Shown in pieces: positions 1-6,662 of a DNA stretch of 64,000 bases. Both the position numbers and the translations under genes were made by a program. The stretch covers positions 186,001 to 250,000 of the forward strand of contig NZ_BAAAEI010000020.1 of NCBI RefSeq assembly GCF_039522935.1, written 5' to 3'. Source of the stretch: Bowmanella denitrificans. GTDB taxonomy: Bacteria; Pseudomonadota; Gammaproteobacteria; Enterobacterales; Alteromonadaceae. The notes under the pieces are model-generated. The model made no database searches. It saw only the letters and a program-made list of their open reading frames with translations, and had not been told where the DNA came from. How positions within the stretch are numbered: position 1 is the first letter of the stretch; every line of letters begins with the position of its first letter.

Positions 1-721
1 GACTGGCTAGTAACCCAAACAGCCAGCAAGCTTCGATAAACTCCAAGCCTTTATTCATCATGGTGGCCGAGTCCACCGAAATTTTCCGCCCCATGCTCCA
101 GTTGGGATGTTTACAGGCTTGCTCGGGGGTAACTAGACTAAGCTCGTCTAGCTGGTAGTTCAGAAAAGGGCCACCAGAACCGGTCAGCAAAATTTTACTG
201 ATCCCGGCAGCCTGCAAATCACCATAACGAAAATCGTCGGGCAGACATTGAAAAATAGCATTGTGCTCACTGTCGATGGGAAGCAGCGTCGCCTGATGTT
301 CCCGCACAGCTTGCATAAACAAGTGCCCAGACATGACCAGCGCTTCTTTATTGGCCAATAACACCCGCTTGCCAGCTTTGACAGCGGCCAGGGTAGGAAG
401 CAAGCCTGCCGCACCGACAATAGCCGCCATCACCACCTGAGACTCGCCATGGCTGGCTACATACGCCAGCCCATCGTCTCCTGCTAAAATCTCTGCTGTC
501 ACCCCTGCATCAGCGGCCAGTTCAGACAGACTTGCATAATCAGCCTCATCTGCCGCCACCAGATATCTGGGTTGATGCAGTCTGGCTTGCTCAATCAGCA
601 AGGGCAGATTCTTGTGCGCGGTAAGGGCAACAACCTGATAACGCTGCGGATGACGAGCCAGCACATCCAGCGTACTTTGGCCAATAGAGCCGGTTGAACC
701 CAATATGCAAATTCCTGGCAT
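1..721 (-). CDS. dxr: 1-deoxy-D-xylulose 5-phosphate reductoisomerase, N-terminal part
   Basis: This enzyme converts 1-deoxy-D-xylulose 5-phosphate to 2-C-methyl-D-erythritol 4-phosphate with NADPH, the committed step of MEP isoprenoid synthesis. Only the first 240 codons are inside the window; the gene runs off the left edge. The protein opens MPGICILGSTGSIGQSTLDV, the NADPH-binding glycine-rich start of the family. It also contains NKEAL and SVDSATMMNKGLE, the substrate and metal-binding segment near residue 220. The start codon shares one base with the cdsA stop (TGATG), so the two genes are translationally coupled. Gene order uppS-cdsA-dxr matches other gammaproteobacteria. Confidence 0.95.
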   Translation of the reverse strand, partial: MPGICILGSTGSIGQSTLDVLARHPQRYQVVALTAHKNLPLLIEQARLHQPRYLVAADEADYASLSELAADAGVTAEILAGDDGLAYVASHGESQVVMAAIVGAAGLLPTLAAVKAGKRVLLANKEALVMSGHLFMQAVREHQATLLPIDSEHNAIFQCLPDDFRYGDLQAAGISKILLTGSGGPFLNYQLDELSLVTPEQACKHPNWSMGRKISVDSATMMNKGLEFIEACWLFGLLAS

Positions 722-1584
722 CAGGTCATCCATAATACATAGCAAAGGGCGAACACCGGGAAGGCTGCAGTCAGACTGTCAATTCTGTCCAGTATACCGC
801 CATGGCCAGGCAACAAAGTGCCACTGTCTTTGCACCCTACGCAGCGTTTAAACATGCTTTCATTCAGATCGCCCAGCGCAGACACGCCAACCGTCAGTCC
901 GCCAATCAGTATATGTGTCCAGATCATGCTGGCATTAACCTGATAATGCAAAGCCGCAAAACCTATAATGGCAGACGAAGCAGCAATGCCCCCTAATAAG
1001 CCTTCCAAGGTTTTACCGGGCGATACATTGGGACGCAACTTGCGCCGTCCGAATTTCACGCCGACAAAGAAAGCACCAATATCTGCCGCCCAGACAATAC
1101 CAAGTACGTAGAATATCAGCGAAGCACCATAGTAAGGGTCGATATCATAGAGTTTGGTACGCAGGGTCACGATAGCAACCCAGGTGGGGACCAGAGTCAA
1201 AAGGCCAAACAGCCCACGAATCGGCACACTGTTTCGCCACATGCTGGTATGTCTGGGATATGCCAGGATCATCAGCAAAGCCAGTGCCCACCAGGCCGCC
1301 GCAGCGCTCAGAATAGCAAGATACACAGGGTTAAGCTGGCCTTGCACCCAGATTTGCTCTGTGGGTATTTGCCAGGTCAGGACCAAGCAGATACCCATAA
1401 CCAGTAACGTAAAGAGTGCCTTCGCCTTGCGGCTGGAAAGACTCATCAGATTGGCCCATTCCCAGGCGCCAAGGCCTACAATCAGGCCAATACACAGTTC
1501 AAAACCGGTTAAAGGCAGGAACAGAATAGCGCCAAGCGCCAGGGGGGCCAACACCAAAGCGGTGATTATGCGTTGTTTTAGCAA
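721..1584 (-). CDS. cdsA: phosphatidate cytidylyltransferase (CDP-diglyceride synthase)
   Basis: CdsA makes CDP-diacylglycerol from CTP and phosphatidic acid at the inner membrane, feeding all phospholipid synthesis. The 287-residue product is almost entirely hydrophobic helices. It carries the C-terminal family signature around KDSGTLLPGHGGILDRID, with the conserved acidic and glycine residues. The start is a TTG codon preceded by GAGGAT on the minus strand, which fits better than any ATG. The gene lies 19 bases after uppS and overlaps the dxr start by one base. Length is close to the E. coli protein (about 285 residues). Confidence 0.96.
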   Translation of the reverse strand: MLKQRIITALVLAPLALGAILFLPLTGFELCIGLIVGLGAWEWANLMSLSSRKAKALFTLLVMGICLVLTWQIPTEQIWVQGQLNPVYLAILSAAAAWWALALLMILAYPRHTSMWRNSVPIRGLFGLLTLVPTWVAIVTLRTKLYDIDPYYGASLIFYVLGIVWAADIGAFFVGVKFGRRKLRPNVSPGKTLEGLLGGIAASSAIIGFAALHYQVNASMIWTHILIGGLTVGVSALGDLNESMFKRCVGCKDSGTLLPGHGGILDRIDSLTAAFPVFALCYVLWMT

Positions 1585-1603
1585 AGGGTTGATCCTCGGA
1601 ACG

Positions 1604-2332
1604 TCATACCTCGACCTGCTCGCCGGTTTTACCGAATCGCCTCTGGCGAGCGGAAAAATCGGCTACGGCCAGCTCGAATTCCTGTTCAGTGAAATCCGGC
1701 CACAGGGCTGACGTAAAATAAAGCTCTGCATAGGCCAACTGCCAAAGCAGAAAATTGCTCACCCGACTTTCACCGCCGGTACGGATCAGTAAATCCAAAT
1801 CCGCCAAACCAGACAACGAGGTATGGGCATCAAAGCTGGTCTCATCGATCTGAGCGCTGTCCATTTCACCGGACTTAACTTTGTCAGCCAATTGCCTGGC
1901 AGCCTGGACTATATCCCATCGACCGCCGTAATTAGCAGCGATATTCAATACCAGTGATTGATTACCAGCGGTCATGGCTTCTGCTTCGCGAATGCGCGTG
2001 ACCAGTTTCTCATCAAAACGGCTAAGATCCCCAACGACCTTGAGGCGCACATCATTCTTATGCAAACGTTTGACTTCACTTTTCAAAACCAGCTTGAAAA
2101 GCTCCATCAATACGCCAACTTCATCAGCAGGCCGATTCCAGTTTTCACTGGAAAAAGCAAACAGGGTGAGGACTTGAATCCCTTTCTTGCGAGCATAGGT
2201 TACCGAGCTGCGTACAGAATCGACTCCAGCCTTATGGCCGAAGGTACGAATCTTACCCCGCTGCTTGGCCCAACGCCCGTTGCCATCCATAATGATGGCA
2301 ACATGCCTTGGAATGCTTTGTGAAGACATCAT
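1604..2332 (-). CDS. uppS: undecaprenyl diphosphate synthase (cis-prenyltransferase)
   Basis: This cytosolic enzyme condenses eight isopentenyl diphosphates onto farnesyl diphosphate to give the C55 carrier lipid used for peptidoglycan and O-antigen. The 242-residue product shows the diagnostic IMDGNGRWAKQRG motif near residue 13, with the catalytic Asp and the phosphate-binding loop. It also has GGRWDI and the C-terminal RTGGESRVSNFLLWQ segment. Two adjacent ATG codons (MM) could start it; the first is used here. The gene lies between frr and cdsA, its usual place. Confidence 0.97.
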   Translation of the reverse strand: MMSSQSIPRHVAIIMDGNGRWAKQRGKIRTFGHKAGVDSVRSSVTYARKKGIQVLTLFAFSSENWNRPADEVGVLMELFKLVLKSEVKRLHKNDVRLKVVGDLSRFDEKLVTRIREAEAMTAGNQSLVLNIAANYGGRWDIVQAARQLADKVKSGEMDSAQIDETSFDAHTSLSGLADLDLLIRTGGESRVSNFLLWQLAYAELYFTSALWPDFTEQEFELAVADFSARQRRFGKTGEQVEV

Positions 2333-2363
2333 GAGGAAAACTCCGATCGCGTGATGAAACCGA

Positions 2364-2921
2364 TCAGATTTCCATAAGTTCTTTTTCTTTTTCCACCAGC
2401 AGTTGATCTATCTGCTTGATGAAATCGTCCGTCAGTTTCTGAACATCATCCTCAGCACGGCGACCATCGTCTTCACTGATTTCCTTTTCTTTTACCAGAT
2501 CTTTAATTCCGGCATTAGCGTCACGACGCACATTGCGGATCCCTACGCGGCCTTGTTCGGCTTCACCACGTACCACTTTAATCAGATCTTTACGACGTTC
2601 CTCGGTCAATGGCGGCAATGGAATACGAATCACGGTACCGGTACTCATGGGGTTGAGACCCAGATCCGATTGCATAATGGCTTTTTCAACTGCTTGAGTC
2701 GCACCCTTATCAAATACAGTCAGCGACAAGGTCCGGGCATCTTCAGCGACCACGTTGGCGATCTGACGCAGCGGCGTATCAGAGCCGTAATAGGACACCA
2801 TAATACTGTCCAACAGGCTTGGATGAGCGCGCCCCGTACGGATCTTGCTGAACTGGCTTTTCAGTGCGCTGATAGATTTGCTCATACGCTCTTTGGCGTC
2901 ATTTTTTATTTCGTTAATCAT
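2364..2921 (-). CDS. frr: ribosome recycling factor
   Basis: RRF acts with EF-G to split post-termination ribosomes so that subunits can be reused. The 185-residue length equals the family norm. The charged three-helix-bundle pattern is clear, with the typical motifs KIRTGRAHPSLLD near residue 27 and the alternating RKDLIKVVRGEAEQGRVGIRN segment. The ATG has an AGGA ribosome-binding site. It lies 23 bases downstream of pyrH on the same strand and probably shares its transcript. Confidence 0.97.
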   Translation of the reverse strand: MINEIKNDAKERMSKSISALKSQFSKIRTGRAHPSLLDSIMVSYYGSDTPLRQIANVVAEDARTLSLTVFDKGATQAVEKAIMQSDLGLNPMSTGTVIRIPLPPLTEERRKDLIKVVRGEAEQGRVGIRNVRRDANAGIKDLVKEKEISEDDGRRAEDDVQKLTDDFIKQIDQLLVEKEKELMEI

Positions 2922-2944
2922 GCTTTCAATCCTGTCTACAGTGC

Positions 2945-3685
2945 TTAATTCAGATTATCGAGGTGATCGATTAGAGTACCTTCATTTTCACCCATGACAA
3001 CCGCTTTTAGACTGCCAGGCTTGTTCATATTGAACACCCGAATTGGCAAACTATGGTCGCGGGCCAGGGTAAAGGCGGCCAGATCCATCACCTTAAGCTC
3101 TTTTTCCAGCACTTCCTGATAACTTAGTTGCTCATACATCACGGCATTGGGGTTTTTAGCCGGATCGGAATCATATACGCCGTCTACTTTGGTTCCTTTC
3201 AGTACCGCATCGGCTTCAATTTCTATACCGCGCAAACAGGCGGCAGAGTCAGTGGTGAAGAAGGGGTTACCTGTACCGGCGGCAAAAATCACCACCCGGC
3301 CAGATTTAAGCAAGCTGATGGCCTCGGCCCAATTGTAGGCATCGCATACGCCGTTTAGGGGAATGGCAGACATTAAACGGGCATTGACAAAGGCTCGGTG
3401 CAAAGCGTCACGCATGGCCAGACCATTCATTACCGTCGCCAGCATGCCCATATGGTCACCCACCACGCGGTTCATTCCGGCTTTCGCCAGACCTTCACCG
3501 CGGAACAGGTTACCGCCGCCGATCACCAGGCCAACCTGCACGCCCAGTTCCACCAGCTCCTTAATTTCCTGTGCCATACGATCCAGCACCTTGGGATCGA
3601 TACCAAAACCTTCTTCGCCCATCAGGGCTTCACCACTGAGTTTTAACAATATGCGTCGATAGGCGGATTTTGGATTGATACTCAT
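2945..3685 (-). CDS. pyrH: UMP kinase
   Basis: PyrH phosphorylates UMP to UDP in pyrimidine nucleotide synthesis; bacterial UMP kinases belong to the amino-acid kinase fold, are hexameric and are GTP-activated. The product has KLSGEALMG, the GGGNLFRG loop and GTGNPFFTTDSAA, all family hallmarks. The open frame extends 43 codons upstream to 3814. The internal ATG at 3685 has GGAAG ten bases before it and gives 246 residues starting MSINPKSAYRRILLKL, close to the E. coli size, so it is chosen. A Rho-independent terminator separates it from tsf. Confidence 0.95.
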   Translation of the reverse strand: MSINPKSAYRRILLKLSGEALMGEEGFGIDPKVLDRMAQEIKELVELGVQVGLVIGGGNLFRGEGLAKAGMNRVVGDHMGMLATVMNGLAMRDALHRAFVNARLMSAIPLNGVCDAYNWAEAISLLKSGRVVIFAAGTGNPFFTTDSAACLRGIEIEADAVLKGTKVDGVYDSDPAKNPNAVMYEQLSYQEVLEKELKVMDLAAFTLARDHSLPIRVFNMNKPGSLKAVVMGENEGTLIDHLDNLN

Positions 3686-3800
3686 TGAAAAGATGCTTCC
3701 TGTAAGTTCTGCTTGGCCCGCGCTCTGCCCTGACACTGAGTCTGGCAAAGCCTCTGAGTCTTTGGGGTATATGGCCGGATTTCTATTCAGAAACCAGCAC

Positions 3801-3829
3801 ATAATAAAAGGCACCCCAATTGAGGTGCC
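3801..3829 (-). terminator. Rho-independent terminator after tsf
   Basis: On the minus strand an 8-bp stem (GGCACCTC with GGGGTGCC, loop AATT) is followed by TTTTATTAT. It sits between the tsf stop and pyrH. The rpsB-tsf transcript therefore probably ends here, and pyrH would need its own promoter or readthrough. Confidence 0.8.
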
Positions 3830-3875
3830 CGTAGTTTATATGACAATGCCCTGAGGCAAAAGTCACAGCGTCTAT

Positions 3876-4748
3876 TTATTTCTTGGCCGCGGCCATCTGC
3901 GCCTGAACTTCGGCAGCGAAGTCTTCGGTCTTCTTCTCGATACCTTCACCTACTTCGAAACGCACGAAGTTAACAGCGTCAGCATTGGCAGCTTTAAGCA
4001 ACTGACCAACGGTCTGAGAAGGATCTTTTACGAAAGGCTGACCAGTCAGGCTGATTTCGCCGGTAAACTTGCTCATACGGCCAGCAACCATCTTTTCTGC
4101 GATGTCTGCAGGCTTGCCGCTTTGCATAGCGATATCAATTTGAATTGCCTTCTCTTTCTCTACCACGTCGGCAGGTACTTGCTCAGGCTTAACAAATTGT
4201 GGGTTGCTGGCGGCAACGTGCATGGCAACGTCTTTAGCCAAATCGCTCTCGCCACCTTGCAGGATAGCCAGAACGCCAATACGACCACCGTGCACGTAGG
4301 CACCCAGGTTGTCACCTTCAATGGTTACGACGCGACGAACGTTGATGTTTTCACCGATTTTAGCCACCAGCGTATCACGTACGTCAGAAACTTTTGCGCC
4401 GTCGATTTCCAGACCATTCAGCACTTCCACGTCGTTGACTTTATTGGCCAGAGCCAGAGCAACAACTTTAGCGCCGAAAGCCAGGAAGCTTTCGTCACGG
4501 GCAACGAAGTCAGTCTCACAGTTCAGTTCCATCATCACTGCGGTGTTACCGTCAACGGCAGTCAGGATCACGCCTTCAGCGGCGATACGGCCAGCTTTCT
4601 TGGCGGCTTTGGCCTGACCAGATTTACGCATGTTCTCAATCGCCAGCTCGATATCACCAGCGGTTTCTTCCAGTGCTTTTTTACAATCCAGCATACCGGC
4701 GCCGGTACGCTCACGAAGTTCTTTTACTAGGGCTGCAGTCACTGCCAT
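3876..4748 (-). CDS. tsf: elongation factor Ts
   Basis: EF-Ts is the guanine nucleotide exchange factor of EF-Tu. The product begins MAVTAALVKELRERTGAGML, with the N-terminal UBA-like domain, then has the TDFVARDESF motif that contacts EF-Tu. Length is 290 residues, near the usual 283 to 295. The frame is open 12 codons further upstream, but the ATG at 4748 has GAGGAAAA directly before it and matches the family N-terminus. It follows rpsB after 114 bases that contain two inverted repeats. Confidence 0.97.
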   Translation of the reverse strand: MAVTAALVKELRERTGAGMLDCKKALEETAGDIELAIENMRKSGQAKAAKKAGRIAAEGVILTAVDGNTAVMMELNCETDFVARDESFLAFGAKVVALALANKVNDVEVLNGLEIDGAKVSDVRDTLVAKIGENINVRRVVTIEGDNLGAYVHGGRIGVLAILQGGESDLAKDVAMHVAASNPQFVKPEQVPADVVEKEKAIQIDIAMQSGKPADIAEKMVAGRMSKFTGEISLTGQPFVKDPSQTVGQLLKAANADAVNFVRFEVGEGIEKKTEDFAAEVQAQMAAAKK

Positions 4749-4780
4749 TTTGTTTTCCTCAGTAGATTTGTTCGTATGGA

Positions 4781-4806
4781 ACACAAGGGCTTAAAAGCCC
4801 TTGTGT
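4781..4806. repeat. perfect 12-bp inverted repeat between rpsB and tsf
   Basis: ACACAAGGGCTT at 4781-4792 pairs with 4795-4806 across two bases. No T-run follows on either strand, so it is not a standard terminator. A second, looser dyad lies beside it at 4812-4858, with CAGGCC/GGCCTG inside CATCCC/GGGATG. They may be RNA hairpins that adjust the rpsB to tsf expression ratio or protect the transcript from decay. Confidence 0.6.
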
Positions 4807-4862
4807 TATGACATCCCATTGACAGGCCAGTATGTCGGCCTGCCATGACAAAGGGATGACGA

Positions 4863-5591
4863 TTATTCAGCTTCTACGAAGTCGTCGCTTTCAGCCTGAG
4901 TTTCCAGGTTCTGTTCACGACCCTGGCTGATAGCGTCGGCAGCAGCTTTCAGGTACAACTGAACGGCACGGATAGCGTCGTCGTTACCAGGAATGATGTA
5001 GTCTACGCCGTCTGGATCAGAGTTAGTATCTACTACAGATACAACAGGGATACCCAGGTTTCTGGCTTCAGTGATGGCAATGTGCTCGTGGTCAGCATCG
5101 ATCACAAACAGAACATCAGGCAAACCGCCCATGTCCTTGATACCACCCAGGCTGGATTCCAACTTGGCCATTTCGCGAGACAGCATCAGCGCTTCTTTCT
5201 TGGTCAGCTTGTCGAACGTACCGTCCTGAGCTTGCTGTTCCAGATCTTTCAGACGCTTGATGGACTGACGAACGGTTTTCCAGTTGGTCAACATACCGCC
5301 CAACCAGCGCTTGTTCACGTAGAACTGATCACAGCTCTGTGCTGCTTCTTTAACAGCTTCAGAGGCCGCGCGCTTGGTACCAACGAACAGGATCTTACCT
5401 TTACGGGCGGAAACGCCAGACAGGAAGTTCAGTGCGTTGTTGAACAAAGGAACGGTTTTTTCCAGGTTGATGATATGAACCTTGTTACGGGCACCGAAGA
5501 TGAAAGGTTTCATTTTCGGGTTCCAGTAACGGGTCTGGTGACCGAAGTGCACGCCGGCTTGCAGCATGTCACGCATAGATACGTTTGCCAT
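4863..5591 (-). CDS. rpsB: 30S ribosomal protein S2
   Basis: S2 binds the back of the small ribosomal subunit and is needed for S1 assembly. The 242-residue product starts MANVSMRDMLQAGVHFGHQT and has the family motifs RYWNPKMKPFIFGARN and GGMLTNWKT. The acidic C-terminus (SDDFVEAE) is typical of gammaproteobacteria. The ATG at 5591 is preceded by GAGGAAAAT and is preferred over the in-frame codon 12 positions upstream. The gene is headed by a structured leader and a strong promoter. Confidence 0.98.
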   Translation of the reverse strand: MANVSMRDMLQAGVHFGHQTRYWNPKMKPFIFGARNKVHIINLEKTVPLFNNALNFLSGVSARKGKILFVGTKRAASEAVKEAAQSCDQFYVNKRWLGGMLTNWKTVRQSIKRLKDLEQQAQDGTFDKLTKKEALMLSREMAKLESSLGGIKDMGGLPDVLFVIDADHEHIAITEARNLGIPVVSVVDTNSDPDGVDYIIPGNDDAIRAVQLYLKAAADAISQGREQNLETQAESDDFVEAE

Positions 5592-5738
5592 TAGATTTTC
5601 CTCAAATGGGGTTAGGCCTCCATGCATCCCAGTCCTCGATCCCGCCGTAAAAACGGCAAGACACCCCGAAAACCGTGTCGATGCATGTGTGTTATTAAGT
5701 TAATTACACTTGCCACGGACAACAGCCGGACAAAATGC
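5592..5738 (-). promoter_or_regulatory. rpsB 5' leader, probable S2 autoregulatory (t44-type) RNA
   Basis: The roughly 147-base untranslated leader of rpsB has complementary segments on the minus strand: GACACGG...GTGTC, GCCGTTTTTACGGC, and an AACCCC just before the ribosome-binding site that can pair with an upstream GGGG. In gammaproteobacteria a structured leader before rpsB (Rfam t44) mediates feedback by S2. Assignment rests on position, foldable segments and the CGGGGTGTC element. A covariance-model search was not possible. Confidence 0.5.
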
Positions 5739-5744
5739 GCGCGC

Positions 5745-5774
5745 TTTATACCATAAAGCCGCTATAAGTTACAA
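5745..5774 (-). promoter_or_regulatory. sigma70 promoter of rpsB-tsf
   Basis: On the minus strand TTGTAA (5774-5769) and TATAAA (5750-5745) are separated by 18 bases. A GCGCGCGC discriminator follows, which is typical of stringently controlled ribosomal promoters. Predicted initiation is near 5738. Confidence 0.6.
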
Positions 5775-5864
5775 CTATCCGCTATCTAATCCAGCCTATA
5801 CAGTCCGTCCCCCAGCCGCTAGAATGCGGCCAGTGTTTTATTGTTAGCAGACAGTGGATTTCCT

Positions 5865-6650
5865 TTGACAGCCATAATCAAAACCCCGCAAGAGATAGAA
5901 AAGATGCGCGTTGCCGGCGCTCTGGCCGCAGAAGTGCTGGAAATGATTGGCCCTTATGTTAAAAAAGGCGTCAGTACCGATGAGCTCAACCGCATTTGCC
6001 ATGACTATATTGTCAATCAGCAGCAGGCCATTCCTGCTCCTTTGAATTATCACGGCTTTCCTAAGTCCATCTGTACCTCAGTCAATCATGTCATCTGTCA
6101 CGGCATTCCTTCCGAAAAGGTGCTGAAGGACGGCGACATCATTAATATTGACGTCACTGTTATTAAAGATGGCTACCACGGTGACACATCCAAAATGTTT
6201 GTGGTCGGTCAGCCGTCTATTTTGGCTGAACGCCTTATCCGCATTACTCAGGAATGTATGTATAAAGGCATAGAGCTGGTGCGCCCTGGTGTGCACCTGG
6301 GCGATATCGGCCATGCCATCCAGGTGCATGCCGAGCAACATAAGTATTCTGTGGTCCGCGAATATTGCGGCCATGGTATTGGCGCGGAATTCCACGAAGA
6401 ACCGCAGGTGTTGCATTATGGCAAACCGGGCTCAGGGGAAGTGTTGAAAGAAGGTATGTGCCTGACCATCGAACCCATGATCAACGCTGGTAAACGTCAT
6501 TCCAAGTTATTAAAAGACGGCTGGACTGTGGTCACCAAGGACAGAAGCCTGAGCGCCCAGTGGGAGCACACGCTGCTGGTCACGGCCGATGGCTGCGAAA
6601 TCCTGACCTTGCGTAGCGACGACAGTATTCCTCGCATCATCAGTCACTAA
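5865..6650 (+). CDS. map: type I methionine aminopeptidase
   Basis: Map removes the initiator methionine from nascent proteins using two divalent metals. The product shows HGIPSEKVLKDGDIINID and GYHGDTSKMF (metal-binding aspartates), then GHGIGAEFHEEP and TIEPMI. The open frame begins with a TTG at 5841, but a second TTG at 5865 gives MTAIIKTPQEIEKMRVAGAL. That aligns with the E. coli start and gives 261 residues against 264, with AGTGGA just upstream. It is divergent from rpsB, the common arrangement, and leads into glnD. Confidence 0.95.
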   Translation: MTAIIKTPQEIEKMRVAGALAAEVLEMIGPYVKKGVSTDELNRICHDYIVNQQQAIPAPLNYHGFPKSICTSVNHVICHGIPSEKVLKDGDIINIDVTVIKDGYHGDTSKMFVVGQPSILAERLIRITQECMYKGIELVRPGVHLGDIGHAIQVHAEQHKYSVVREYCGHGIGAEFHEEPQVLHYGKPGSGEVLKEGMCLTIEPMINAGKRHSKLLKDGWTVVTKDRSLSAQWEHTLLVTADGCEILTLRSDDSIPRIISH

Positions 6651-6662
6651 AAGAGGCAAACT

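Noticed and set aside
2403..2948. Long antisense frames over frr, pyrH, tsf, rpsB, dapD, argS and prfC
   Set aside because: They mirror highly expressed conserved genes whose codon bias leaves the opposite strand open; none has an independent ribosome-binding site or family match.
3686..3814. 43-residue N-terminal extension of UMP kinase
   Set aside because: It overlaps the tsf terminator and exceeds the family length; the internal ATG has a good ribosome-binding site.
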